Shown one piece after another: positions 5,860-14,874 of a stretch of 37,248 bases of DNA (positions are counted from its first letter, which is position 1; every line of letters starts with the position of its first letter). A program made the position numbers and the translations under genes. Source of the stretch: Bacteroidales bacterium. GTDB taxonomy: Bacteria; Bacteroidota; Bacteroidia; Bacteroidales; UBA932. The notes beneath the pieces were generated by a model that saw only the letters and a list, made by a program, of their open reading frames with translations, did not search any database and was not told where the DNA came from. Location of the stretch: positions 1 to 37,248 of the forward strand of contig JAGCXP010000051.1 of assembly GCA_017961345.1 (NCBI GenBank), given 5' to 3'.

Positions 5860-8685
5860 ATGACAGCACAAAGCGAACAGGCGCTTGAAAACGGGCTGAT
5901 TTCGACCTTACAGGACATGAGCTATGAGTATGTCCAGATCAAGGAAGAAACTAATTTATACAGCAATTTCAAAGCGCAGCTTGAAAAACATAATGCCAAG
6001 GCCTTGGCAGAAATAGGCCGCACTTCTTTCACGGACAAAGAGTTCGAGAAGATCTGCATCTATCTGGAAGGTGGCACCCTCTTCGAGAAATCCAAGAAGC
6101 TTCGTGACCTTTTCCCGATGGAGACAGAGGATGGTCAGCATCGTGTCTGGGTAGAATTCCTGAATAAGAATCACTGGTGCCAGAACGAATTCCAGGTATC
6201 CAACCAGATTACCATTGAGGGCCGCAAGACCTGCCGTTACGATGTCACTATCCTGGTCAACGGCCTTCCGCTGGTCCAGATTGAACTCAAGAAACGCGGC
6301 GTAGAACTCAGGCAGGCCTATAACCAAGTTCAGCGCTACCAGAAGACTTCCTTCCGCGGCCTGTTCGACTACATCCAGATTTTTGTCATCTCCAATGGCG
6401 TCAATACTCGCTATTTTGCCAACAATCCAAATTGCGGCTACAAGTTCACCTTCAACTGGACACTCATCAATAATGAGCCGGTGAACGACCTCAGCCAGTT
6501 CGCTGCTCATTTCTTCGACAAATGCACACTGGGCAAGATGCTCAGTAAGTACATCGTCCTCCACGAAGGTGACAAATGCTTGATGGTCCTGCGCCCGTAC
6601 CAGTATTATGCTGTAGAGAAGATCCTGGACCGCGTACAGAACACAAACAAGAACGGTTACATCTGGCACACCACCGGTGCCGGCAAGACGCTCACATCCT
6701 TCAAGGCAGCCCAGCTGGTCGCTGAACTTGATGGCATAGATAAAGTCCTCTTCGTTGTAGACCGCCATGATTTGGATACTCAGACCAAGAGCGAATACGA
6801 GGCCTTTGAGCCTGGTGCCGTGGATGGTACAGATGATACCTATGAGCTGGTCAAGCGACTCAACTCAGACAAGAAAATCATCCTCACGACTATCCAGAAG
6901 CTGAATACCGCCATCAAGAAAGACTTCTACAACAAGCGGATTCAGGACCTTCGGGACAAGAAGTTCGTGATGATATTCGATGAGTGCCACCGCAGCCACT
7001 TCGGTGAATGTCACCGCAACATCGTCAATTTCTTCCGGAATCTCCAGATATTTGGCTTCACCGGCACGCCAATCTTCCCGGAGAACGCCAAGCAGGATAT
7101 CACCACCTATGAGGTCTTCGGTGAGTGCCTGCACAAGTATATGATCAAGGATGCCATCGCCGATGAAAACGTCCTTGGCTTCCTGGTCGAATACTATCAG
7201 GGCAAGCTGGACGCCAACGAGCAGAGCGACATACGTATGAAGACCATTGCGGAGTTCATTGTCAACAACTTCCGCAAATCCACCTTCAACGGTGAATTCA
7301 ACGCCCTTTTTGCCGTGCAGTCCGTCCCGATGCTCCTGAAATATTACAAGATTTTCAAGGACCTGCAGCCGGACATCAAAATTGCAGCCATCTTCACCTA
7401 TGCGCCCAATGCCAGCCAAGACGATGCCAAGACCGGCATGAACCAGGGCTTTGAATCAGACTCCGTACAGGCCGATGAACTGCAAGCCATAATGGATGAC
7501 TACAACGCCAATTTCGGCACGGCTTTCACCACGGACAATTTCGGAGCTTACTACGACGACATCAACGAGCGTATGAAGAAGCGTAAGGCTGGGATGGAGC
7601 CCATTGATCTGCTGCTGGTCGTGGGTATGTTCCTCACCGGCTTCGACGCCAAGAAACTGAACACGCTCTATGTGGATAAGAACCTGGAGTACCACGGACT
7701 CCTGCAGGCCTTCAGCCGTACCAACCGTATCCTGAACGAGAAGAAGCGCTTCGGCAAGATCCTCTGCTTCCGCGACTTGAAGGACAAGGTGGATGAATCC
7801 CTCAAACTCTTCTGCGACGGAGACCCCAATGTGGGTGTCCAGCGTCCGGAATTCAAGCAGGTCAAGCGGGAACTGAACGAACTCAGTGAGGCCTTCCTCC
7901 AGAAGTACCCTACAATGGAATCCGTGGACGCTCTCAAGAGCGAATACGACAAAAAGAAATTCCTTCTGGCCTTCCGTGATATCATCAAGAAGCACGCAGA
8001 AATCCAGATTTACGAAGATTACGACGCAAATGATCCCGGACTGATTCTTACTGAGCAGGAGTACAACGACTACCGCTCTAAGTACCTGGATATGACCGTC
8101 GGCTTTATCAAGGAAGACAATCCGGACGAACCGCACCTGCTGGAAGAACCTTCAGTTGAATACGGTCCAGAGGGCAGACTGGAGGATATTGACTTCTGCC
8201 TGGAACTCCTTCATAGCGATGTAATCAACGTTGCCTACATCCTTTCTCTCATCAACAATCTGAATCCTTCCGACGCCGACTACGAGCAGAAGCGTCAGGA
8301 GATCCTTGATACCATGATCAAGGATGCTACCATGCGCAAGAAGACGCAGCTTATTGACGGCTTTATCAAGCGCAATGTAGACTATGATAAAGAGGGATTC
8401 CAGCGGGCAAAAGCAGACGGCACCATGGATCTGGAGAGCCGCTTGAAAGACTACATCATCGAGAAGAAGACTGAGGCCGTTGAGGACCTGGCCGCCGTGG
8501 AAGGCGTAGATCCGGAAGCCTTGGGCAAGTATATGTCCGAATATGACTACTTGGGCCGTGAAAAGCCGGAAATCATCCAGGAAGCCGTCCGCAAAAAGAA
8601 AATGGGCCTGCTGGCCCGCAGCGCCACTGTGCGCCGCATCGTTGAGAAGATGCGTGAAATCATTGAACTGTTTAATTGGGAGTAA
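5860..8685 (+). CDS. hsdR: Type I restriction endonuclease, R (motor and nuclease) subunit
   Basis: The 941-residue HsdR has its domains in the normal order. An N-terminal PD-(D/E)xK nuclease reads Asp128 ... IELKK (Glu142, Lys144) with the HsdR QxxxY element at 155-160. A superfamily-2 translocase follows, with Walker A TTGAGKT (271-277), DECH box (374-377), and GFTGTP (399-404). A second RecA domain contains GMFLTGFDAKKLNTLYVDK and LLQAFSRTNR. The helical C-terminus that contacts the methyltransferase completes the length. The complex translocates DNA using ATP and cuts unmethylated foreign DNA at a distance. The gap to hsdM is only 3 bp. All key residues appear intact, so the subunit should be active. 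Confidence 0.97.
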   Translation: MTAQSEQALENGLISTLQDMSYEYVQIKEETNLYSNFKAQLEKHNAKALAEIGRTSFTDKEFEKICIYLEGGTLFEKSKKLRDLFPMETEDGQHRVWVEFLNKNHWCQNEFQVSNQITIEGRKTCRYDVTILVNGLPLVQIELKKRGVELRQAYNQVQRYQKTSFRGLFDYIQIFVISNGVNTRYFANNPNCGYKFTFNWTLINNEPVNDLSQFAAHFFDKCTLGKMLSKYIVLHEGDKCLMVLRPYQYYAVEKILDRVQNTNKNGYIWHTTGAGKTLTSFKAAQLVAELDGIDKVLFVVDRHDLDTQTKSEYEAFEPGAVDGTDDTYELVKRLNSDKKIILTTIQKLNTAIKKDFYNKRIQDLRDKKFVMIFDECHRSHFGECHRNIVNFFRNLQIFGFTGTPIFPENAKQDITTYEVFGECLHKYMIKDAIADENVLGFLVEYYQGKLDANEQSDIRMKTIAEFIVNNFRKSTFNGEFNALFAVQSVPMLLKYYKIFKDLQPDIKIAAIFTYAPNASQDDAKTGMNQGFESDSVQADELQAIMDDYNANFGTAFTTDNFGAYYDDINERMKKRKAGMEPIDLLLVVGMFLTGFDAKKLNTLYVDKNLEYHGLLQAFSRTNRILNEKKRFGKILCFRDLKDKVDESLKLFCDGDPNVGVQRPEFKQVKRELNELSEAFLQKYPTMESVDALKSEYDKKKFLLAFRDIIKKHAEIQIYEDYDANDPGLILTEQEYNDYRSKYLDMTVGFIKEDNPDEPHLLEEPSVEYGPEGRLEDIDFCLELLHSDVINVAYILSLINNLNPSDADYEQKRQEILDTMIKDATMRKKTQLIDGFIKRNVDYDKEGFQRAKADGTMDLESRLKDYIIEKKTEAVEDLAAVEGVDPEALGKYMSEYDYLGREKPEIIQEAVRKKKMGLLARSATVRRIVEKMREIIELFNWE

Positions 8686-8688
8686 ATA

Positions 8689-10230
8689 ATGAGCGAAGAA
8701 CTACAACAGCGCCTGCGCACCCAACTCTGGGATGTCGCTAACAAACTCAGGGGCAATATGACCGCTGGGGACTTTATGTACTTTACCCTCGGCTTCATTT
8801 TTTATAAATACCTGTCGGAGAAAATTGAGTTATACATTGATGATCAGCTCAGTGAAGACAACCTGACATTCAAGCAGGCCTGGGCTTCTGATGACCAGGA
8901 GCTGAAGAGCGAGATTCAGAAAGTTTGTATGGAAGACCTCGGATACTTCATTGAGCCTGAATATCTCTACTCTTCCATCATCGAAAGCATCAGCCACAAA
9001 GAGAACATCCTACCCCAGTTGGAACGCAGTTTGAAGAAGATTGAAGACAGCACCATTGGTCACGACAGCGTGGACGATTTCGGTGGCCTGTTCTCTGATA
9101 TTGACCTAGCATCCCCGAAACTAGGCAAGACGGCCGACGACAAGAACAAGCTCATTAGCGATGTGCTGGTTGCCCTCAACGGCATCGATTTCGGCCTTGA
9201 GGACGCGCAGGACATTGACATTCTAGGCGACGCCTACGAATATATGATTGGCCAGTTTGCCGCCGGCGCCGGTAAGAAAGCCGGTGAGTTCTACACGCCC
9301 CAGGAGGTGAGTCAGATCCTTTCCGAGATTGTGATTACCGGTAAGACCCGCCTTAAAAACGTGTACGACCCAACCTGTGGCAGTGGTTCGCTGCTTCTCC
9401 GCACTGCCCGCAATGGTAATGCGGACGAGATCTTTGGTCAGGAAAAGAACCCTACCACCTTCAACCTGGCCCGAATGAACATGCTGCTGCACGGTGTTAA
9501 ATACAAGGACTTCGACATCCAGAACGGCGATACCTTGGAAAAAGATGAGTTTGGTGACCGCCAGTTCGACGCAGTTGTCGCAAATCCGCCCTTCTCAGCC
9601 GAGTGGTCGGCCGACGCCAAGTTCAACAACGATGACCGTTTCAGCAAGGCCGGTGTCCTGGCTCCGAAATCAAAAGCGGACTACGCCTTCATCCTCCACA
9701 TGATTTACCACCTCAATGACGGCGGTACAATGGCTTGCGTAGCGCCTCACGGGGTCCTGTTCCGTGGCGCTGCAGAGGGCAAAATTCGTCAGTTCCTCAT
9801 TGAGAAGAAAAACTACATCGACGCCATTATCGGTCTCCCGGCCAACATCTTCTACGGCACCAGCATCCCCACTTGTATCCTGGTGATGAAGAAGTGCCGC
9901 AAGGAGGATGACAACATCCTCTTCATCGACGCCAGCAAGGAGTTCGAGAAGGTCAAAACCCAGAACAAGCTGCGTCAGGAGCACATCGATAAGATTGTTA
10001 GCACATACCGGGAGCGTAAGGAGATTGAGAAGTACAGCCATTGTGCTACGCTCCAGGAGATCAAGGACAATGATTACAACCTCAACATCCCGCGCTACGT
10101 TGATACCTTCGAAGAGGAGGAAGAGATTGACATTAAGGCCGTGATGAGCGAGATCAAGGAGCTGGAGGCAAAGAGGGCTGAACTGGACGCCCAGATTGAC
10201 GTGTACCTCAAGGAACTCGGCATTATCTAA
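8689..10230 (+). CDS. hsdM: Type I DNA N6-adenine methyltransferase, M subunit
   Basis: The 513-residue protein has the HsdM helical N-terminal domain (about 1-150) followed by the N6 methyltransferase domain. It shows EFYTPQEV (200-207), motif I DPTCGSGS (227-234, S-adenosylmethionine binding) and motif IV NPPF (299-302, catalytic). The C-terminal coiled region (EEEEIDIKAVMSEIKELEAK) is typical for contact with HsdS. Two M subunits plus one S form the modification enzyme that protects host sites. It starts 3 bp after hsdR and is followed by hsdS after 35 bp, so the three form one operon. Confidence 0.97.
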   Translation: MSEELQQRLRTQLWDVANKLRGNMTAGDFMYFTLGFIFYKYLSEKIELYIDDQLSEDNLTFKQAWASDDQELKSEIQKVCMEDLGYFIEPEYLYSSIIESISHKENILPQLERSLKKIEDSTIGHDSVDDFGGLFSDIDLASPKLGKTADDKNKLISDVLVALNGIDFGLEDAQDIDILGDAYEYMIGQFAAGAGKKAGEFYTPQEVSQILSEIVITGKTRLKNVYDPTCGSGSLLLRTARNGNADEIFGQEKNPTTFNLARMNMLLHGVKYKDFDIQNGDTLEKDEFGDRQFDAVVANPPFSAEWSADAKFNNDDRFSKAGVLAPKSKADYAFILHMIYHLNDGGTMACVAPHGVLFRGAAEGKIRQFLIEKKNYIDAIIGLPANIFYGTSIPTCILVMKKCRKEDDNILFIDASKEFEKVKTQNKLRQEHIDKIVSTYRERKEIEKYSHCATLQEIKDNDYNLNIPRYVDTFEEEEEIDIKAVMSEIKELEAKRAELDAQIDVYLKELGII

Positions 10231-10265
10231 TCCCTAATCAATTATTTGACTGACAGACAATCGTT

Positions 10266-11456
10266 ATGAGTGATACTCAGAAACATACAAAACCCAATGT
10301 CCCGAATTTGAGATTCCCGGGATTCAGTGGTGAGTGGGAGAAAATTACAATCGGGCAGATTTGTAATATTGTAGGAGGTGGGACACCTGATACCAATACT
10401 AAGGAGTACTGGAATGGAGACATTCAGTGGTTCACGCCATCAGAAGTCGGAAAAGAAAAGTACGTTTCAGATAGTATTAGAACCATTTCAATTGATGGGT
10501 TGAAAAACTCAAGTGCAAAGCTGTTGCCGCCATATTCAATTTTATTGTCTTCTCGTGCTACGGTTGGCGAATGCTCGATTAATCTTAATGAATGTTGTAC
10601 TAATCAGGGATTCCAGTCTGCGGTGCCCAATGTAGATATCACTTCTACAGAGTTCCTTTATTATCGCCTTCTTACCCATAGACGGGAATTCATAAAGAAA
10701 GCATGTGGGTCAACATTCCTTGAAATCTCAGCAAAACAGATTTCCAAGCTAAATACTTTTATCCCAGCGAAGTCTGAGCAAGAAAAGATTGCGGCTCTTC
10801 TTTCAATGATAGATGAACGAATCTCCATCCAAAGCAAGGTGATTGAGGATTTGAAAAAGCTAAAGACTGCGATAGAAGAAAGGATTATTAAACTGGTTCA
10901 AGGCAAGCAAATAAGCCTTGGAGATATTCTTGAAGAGAGGAATGAAAAAAGTACAGAGAACAATCAATTTGAGGTACTTAGCTCGACCGTGACAGGAATC
11001 TTCAACCAGAGAGAGTACTTCAATAAGGACATCGCAAGCGCGAATAACTCTGGCTATAAGATTGTTCGTCGAGGTGATATTGTTTTAAGCCCCCAGAACC
11101 TTTGGATGGGCAACATCAACTATAATGACTGTTTCGAGATTGGGATTGTCTCCCCGTCTTACAAGGTCTTTTCCATTCGAAAAGCTTTTAACGAGAGATA
11201 TGTTTCATTCCTCCTAAAAACGAAGAAAGCCTTATGGGAATACTCTCTTGTTTCAGAGCAAGGAGCCAGCATTGTTCGACGCAATTTGAACCTTGAGAGT
11301 TTCTTGGAAATATCCTTTCCTATTCCTTCATATATCAAGCAAAAGGAAATTGGAGACATGATTTCAGCTGTCAATAGTAAACTGCTGCTCGAGCAGAAGT
11401 TGCTGAACTCCCTTAGTAGACAGAAGAGCTATCTTCTCAATAGTATGTTTATATAA
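10266..11456 (+). CDS. hsdS: Type I specificity subunit, expressed copy
   Basis: The 396-residue protein has two target-recognition domains, each followed by a conserved helical spacer. TRD1 runs about 10-180 (beginning PNLRFPGFSGEW), the central spacer is DERISIQSKVIEDLKKLKTAIEE, TRD2 runs about 215-370, and the end is SRQKSYLLNSMFI. It determines which bipartite DNA sequence the M and R subunits recognise. It is the only hsdS in the window with a normal ATG and operon position, so it is the expressed copy in this orientation. The DNA encoding VPNLRFPG (10296-10321) and the central spacer (10826-10847) recur inverted in the promoterless hsdS at 13704-14822. Its stop converges with silent cassette A at a TTTATATAAA palindrome. 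Confidence 0.95.
   Translation: MSDTQKHTKPNVPNLRFPGFSGEWEKITIGQICNIVGGGTPDTNTKEYWNGDIQWFTPSEVGKEKYVSDSIRTISIDGLKNSSAKLLPPYSILLSSRATVGECSINLNECCTNQGFQSAVPNVDITSTEFLYYRLLTHRREFIKKACGSTFLEISAKQISKLNTFIPAKSEQEKIAALLSMIDERISIQSKVIEDLKKLKTAIEERIIKLVQGKQISLGDILEERNEKSTENNQFEVLSSTVTGIFNQREYFNKDIASANNSGYKIVRRGDIVLSPQNLWMGNINYNDCFEIGIVSPSYKVFSIRKAFNERYVSFLLKTKKALWEYSLVSEQGASIVRRNLNLESFLEISFPIPSYIKQKEIGDMISAVNSKLLLEQKLLNSLSRQKSYLLNSMFI
10296..10321 (+). repeat. hsdS inverted repeat N, left copy (26 bp)
   Basis: It begins AATGTCCCGAATTT and ends ATTCCCGGG; perfectly inverted at 14797-14822. It lies just inside the hsdS start codon, so inversion between the two copies would swap everything downstream while keeping the start and operon. 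Confidence 0.9.
10826..10847 (+). repeat. hsdS inverted repeat M (central), left copy
   Basis: 22 bp beginning CATCCAAAG; matches the inverse of 14268-14289 at 21 of 22 positions. It encodes the conserved spacer between TRD1 and TRD2. Recombination here would exchange N-terminal or C-terminal halves. Confidence 0.75.
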
Positions 11457-12041
11457 ATAGATGAGAGAGAAGGTATTGCTTCTGATTTAAGAGTGCAAAC
11501 AAATAGTTTTCCTCAATCTGGAATTTCTTATTTAGACAGTTTATCTTTTCACTTATACCTTTCTGCTGCACTAACGATGGAAGTGATATGGGTATATTGC
11601 ATAATCCTTCAAAGGAGAGACACATCCTCACACTGCCTTCAAGCCTTTTTCCCACTTCCAGCGAGAAGTATTTTGTACTAAAAAACTGTTCAAGAAATTC
11701 AGGAAGGACAACCTCTCCGCATCGGAAACATATATACATTGGGCTTACGATACCCTTCTCAATTCTCTTGAGCCGTGCTATTGAACCGACATTGATTCTT
11801 GCAGGATTATAAGCAAAATCATTCAATCTCACTACTTTGTAGTTAGTGGTGTCTTCACTTGCAATGGAACGCTCTTCAAATTGTTCGGCTTGTGAAATAA
11901 AGCCATAGCGATTGCTGACAGACAATACATTCTTTGTATTACCGTCCTTATTCCTTGCTGACAACTGTTCAATGATGTCCCCAATCCGGCAATTAGGGGT
12001 GGATTCGTTGTAGAGACGGTCACAAAGCGCAGTCCTAAGTG
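11449..12041 (-). pseudogene. Silent half-hsdS cassette A (second TRD only)
   Basis: The frame opens after a TAA at 12042 and encodes TLRTALCDRLYNE, then a full TRD2-like domain (containing NYKVVRLNDFAYNPARINVG and GIVSPMYICF) and the terminal NQKQYLLSHLFI. It has no ATG and no promoter, and begins exactly at the hsdS central spacer: TLRTALCDR aligns with KLKTAIEER of the expressed gene. A TTG at 11964 gives an apparent 171-residue frame, but this would cut the spacer. It is a donor cassette rather than a gene. The DNA identity at its opening end with the expressed hsdS is short (GACTGCG, 12028-12034 inverted versus 10865-10871). It is convergent with hsdS. Confidence 0.8.
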
Positions 12042-12069
12042 TTTATTTATCCCTAAACCTTGCAAAGAT

Positions 12070-12100
12070 TTTGACTCTCGGACGAAAATCGTTACCTTTG
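12070..12100 (+). promoter_or_regulatory. Consensus promoter of rhuM-family gene
   Basis: TTTG (12070-12073), exactly 19 bp, TACCTTTG (12093-12100); ATG 20 bp downstream. Confidence 0.75.
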
Positions 12101-12120
12101 GTTCTATAATATTTGAGGCT

Positions 12121-13116
12121 ATGGACAACGAACAGGGACTGATTATCTATAACACTCCGGATGGGAGGAGTAAGGTGGCTTTGATGGCTCGGGATGGAAT
12201 GGTATGGTTGAACCAACAGAGCATCGCAGAACTTTTTGGGACCTCAATCCCCAATATCTCCATACACATATCTAACATCTTCAGAGATAGGGAATTAGAT
12301 AGAGATTCAGTTGTTAAGGATTATTTAACAACTGCCGCTGATGGCAAGCCATATCATGTAATGTTCTATTCGCTACCGATGATTCTTGCCATTGGATATA
12401 AAGTCAAGGGAATCCGCGGTATACAGTTCCGCCGCTGGGCCACAGAGCATCTTTCGGAGTATTTGGTGAAAGGGTTCACGATGGATGATGATCGTCTGAA
12501 GAATCCAGATGGTCGCCCGGACTACTTTGATGAACTCTTGCTACGTATTCGGGATATACGGGCGTCAGAGAAACGATTCTATCAAAAACTACGCGATCTT
12601 TTCGCGCTCAGCAGTGACTATGACAAGACAGACAAGGCTACGCAAATGTTTTATGCGGAAACGCAGAACAAACTCCTTTATTCTGTGACTCATAACACCG
12701 CAGCCGAGATTGTGTACAACAGGTCTGATGCTCAAAAACCCAATATGGGATTAACTACCTGGAAAGGTTCCATTGTCCGTAAGGGAGATATTATCGTTGC
12801 TAAGAACTATCTTTCTGAGGATGAAATTGATACGCTCAACCGGCTAGTAACAATTTTCTTGGAGAACGCAGAACTTCGGGTCAAAGAGCGCAAAGACCTG
12901 ACCATCAGTTACTGGAAACAAAATGTTAATGCTCTCCTGAGTTTCCAAGGAAAAGATATCCTCTCTGGAAAAGGTTCGGTCTCAAATGACGAAGCAGAGA
13001 CCAAAGCCAGAGAAGAGTATGAGAGTTTTGATGCACGCAGAAAGCAGTTTGATGCCATTCAAGCCGACCAGGAAGATATTAAGGAACTCGAGGAATGGTC
13101 GAAATCAAATAAATAG
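12121..13116 (+). CDS. RhuM-family protein (virulence RhuM domain)
   Basis: The 331-residue protein matches the RhuM family. The N-terminal winged-helix-like region reads VWLNQQSIAELFGTSIPNIS (residues 29-48), followed by YSLPMILAIGYKVKGIRGIQFRRWATEHL, the family hallmark, and a C-terminal helical part (NRLVTIFLENAELR). RhuM was named in a Salmonella pathogenicity island; its molecular role is unclear. Homologues are frequently found inside type I restriction loci of Bacteroidota and Proteobacteria. Here it lies between the two silent hsdS cassettes and inside the segment bounded by inverted repeat N, so it would flip along with the specificity genes. It has its own strong promoter. Confidence 0.9.
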   Translation: MDNEQGLIIYNTPDGRSKVALMARDGMVWLNQQSIAELFGTSIPNISIHISNIFRDRELDRDSVVKDYLTTAADGKPYHVMFYSLPMILAIGYKVKGIRGIQFRRWATEHLSEYLVKGFTMDDDRLKNPDGRPDYFDELLLRIRDIRASEKRFYQKLRDLFALSSDYDKTDKATQMFYAETQNKLLYSVTHNTAAEIVYNRSDAQKPNMGLTTWKGSIVRKGDIIVAKNYLSEDEIDTLNRLVTIFLENAELRVKERKDLTISYWKQNVNALLSFQGKDILSGKGSVSNDEAETKAREEYESFDARRKQFDAIQADQEDIKELEEWSKSNK

Positions 13117-13174
13117 ACTATAACCATTCCACGATTCTCGCCAGTTTACTGTTAGAATTAAGGAAAAGAGTTGA

Positions 13175-13711
13175 CTAATTAAGGCACTTGCTTACGAGAC
13201 TATAGGGAATTACACGCCCAACACTCTGCTCTCAGAATGTGTCCGATGCTCATCCTCCACATTGAAAGAGAGTGATCTTGCGGAGGAAGGAGCAGTCCCA
13301 GCATACGGCGCGGCTGGAATCTCCGGGTTTACTGATGCTGCTCTCGTTAAGGGAGATTCGATTTTGATTACAAAAGACGGCTCTGGCTTCGGAACACTCC
13401 GTTATGTGCATGGTCCACATTCTTTCGTAGGAACACTTAATTCAATGACACCCAGCGAGGGGGTCTATCTTCCGTACATTTACTACGCCCTACAGAATGT
13501 ATGTTTTGAAAGTTATCGGACTGGACAAGCAATTCCACACATCTATTTCAAGGATTATGGAAAAGAGACTATCTATTGTCCGGCTACAAATGACCAAAAA
13601 CGACTGGCCAAGGGGTTGGAGATGATTGACGCCAAGATCGAAATAGAGAGAGCGTTCCTCCAAGATCTCCATTCGGCAAAGGCATTTTTGCTCTCTGCGA
13701 TGTTTATATGA
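13175..13711 (+). pseudogene. Silent half-hsdS cassette B (second TRD only)
   Basis: The frame opens after a TGA (13172-13174) and reads LIKALAYETIGNYTPN, then a TRD (GAVPAYGAAGISGFTD, then DSILITKDGSGFGTLRYV), and ends SAKAFLLSAMFI. It has no ATG; the first usable start would be a TTG at 13262 that discards the spacer. Its first 14 bases (TAATTAAGGCACTT, 13176-13189) are exactly inverted at 14241-14254 in the second hsdS, at the same codon position (LIKAL). Inversion between them would replace the C-terminal half of that hsdS with this one. It is convergent with the second hsdS, and their last 8 bp overlap. Confidence 0.85.
13176..13189 (+). repeat. hsdS inverted repeat C, left copy (14 bp)
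   Basis: TAATTAAGGCACTT; exact inverse at 14241-14254. It lies at the opening codons of silent cassette B. Confidence 0.8.
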
Positions 13712-14240
13712 ACAAAGCTCGGAGTAAATAATCCTTTTGTTTTTCAAGTAAATGCAGATCCCTTTCAAGCCCTTCCCTACGCAGATCCGCCCGCTCAAAT
13801 AGATTAGAAATAGAACGAATTGTTGCCTCATCGGGAAGCTCCATTGTCATCGGTTCAATCTCGGCGATATAATGACGTTTGTGCTCTTCAGTATTGAGAT
13901 TTAGGAACTTCAAGTACTCGAAGATATATCGCAAACTAACCGCTTCCTTTGCTGATAAAATCTTTATAGCTGAAGACTTTACCTTGAAGGGAAAATCAAC
14001 AATCTTGGAATCAAGGGTAAAGTCGTCCAGAATAATGCACGGCCCTTTATCATAAACACCATCAACCTCTTCGGTGTAACCTAAGATAAAAGCCTTATTG
14101 GCCGTCAGAACTGGCGTTAAACCATTATTATCAGAGTATTCGGTGTCGGACACGATATACTTCGTCGGCTGTTCGTAGGACAGAACATCAGCAATGGTGA
14201 CTTCCTTCTCTGACTCTATGGTTGAAAAGATATGGCGACG

Positions 14241-14254
14241 AAGTGCCTTAATTA
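14241..14254 (-). repeat. hsdS inverted repeat C, right copy
   Basis: Exact inverse of 13176-13189, within the spacer of the second hsdS. Confidence 0.8.
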
Positions 14255-14267
14255 AGGATTCATACTT

Positions 14268-14289
14268 CTCAATCACCTTGTTTTGGATG
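14268..14289 (-). repeat. hsdS inverted repeat M (central), right copy
   Basis: 21 of 22 bases match the inverse of 10826-10847; it encodes the IQNKVIE part of the spacer. Confidence 0.75.
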
Positions 14290-14796
14290 GCTATGCGCTG
14301 GTCGATGAGGTCAAGAAATCTTGAAATCTTGTCTCGCTCATCTTTGTCCTTTGGGAAAAAGAACTCAAAGTCTTTTATATTGGCCGTTGTTATCTGGTTA
14401 ATTCTGGCCCCAAGATTCTCGCTTACTTGTGAGTAATATCTTTTTGTCGCGAGTAGTTGATGGATAAAGTGATTGTCCGGAGAACGATAGACTAGCATAA
14501 ATGCCCCGAAAGTCTGGTTGGCATCATTTTCTTTAAGTAGGGCATTTTTCCCAATCAGCTTCGGGCTTCCATTCCTCGCACAAATTAGAAGGTCATCCTT
14601 CCTCGTGATAAGGCTTTCTTTGATTCTTTTATTAACACGGACAATATCGCAATAATCAATTTCGCCATCCTTTATGTTAGATGAGCGGAAAACTATCACA
14701 CCGCCTTCTGGAACGACATCGGCCCGGCTATAAGTCAAACCAATGTAGGGTTCACCGGTCTCTCCCAAAGTATGCTTAACCCATTGTCCCTCGAAC

Positions 14797-14822
14797 CCCG
14801 GGAATCTCAAATTCGGGACATT
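14797..14822 (-). repeat. hsdS inverted repeat N, right copy (26 bp)
   Basis: Perfect inverse of 10296-10321, 52 bp upstream of the recombinase start codon. Confidence 0.9.
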
Positions 14823-14874
14823 AAGGATAGATTCCTTCGATAGCCGGAACTTTGCGTTTTTAAACTAATTACTT

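Larger units (their letters stand above)
13704..14822 (-). pseudogene. hsdS: Second hsdS, inverted, promoterless and without an ATG (storage copy)
   Basis: It encodes a nearly full specificity subunit. It opens NVPNLRFPGFEGQW, then has TRD1, the central spacer (QRIAIQNKVIEKYESLIKALRRH), TRD2, and the end QKDYLLRALFI. The frame extends upstream to a TAG near 14863 without any ATG, and the only start is a TTG at 14810 within the repeat. The first 26 bp are identical, inverted, to the expressed hsdS just after its start codon. It is therefore a storage copy that would gain a start codon and operon promoter on inversion. Two further inverted repeats sit in its spacer (14241-14254 and 14268-14289). 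The coding frame is otherwise intact, so it is silent rather than decayed. Confidence 0.8.

Noticed and set aside
13262..13711. Independent 149-aa protein starting at TTG 13262
   Set aside because: The frame continues upstream into hsdS spacer codons and the inverted repeat, so it is part of silent cassette B.
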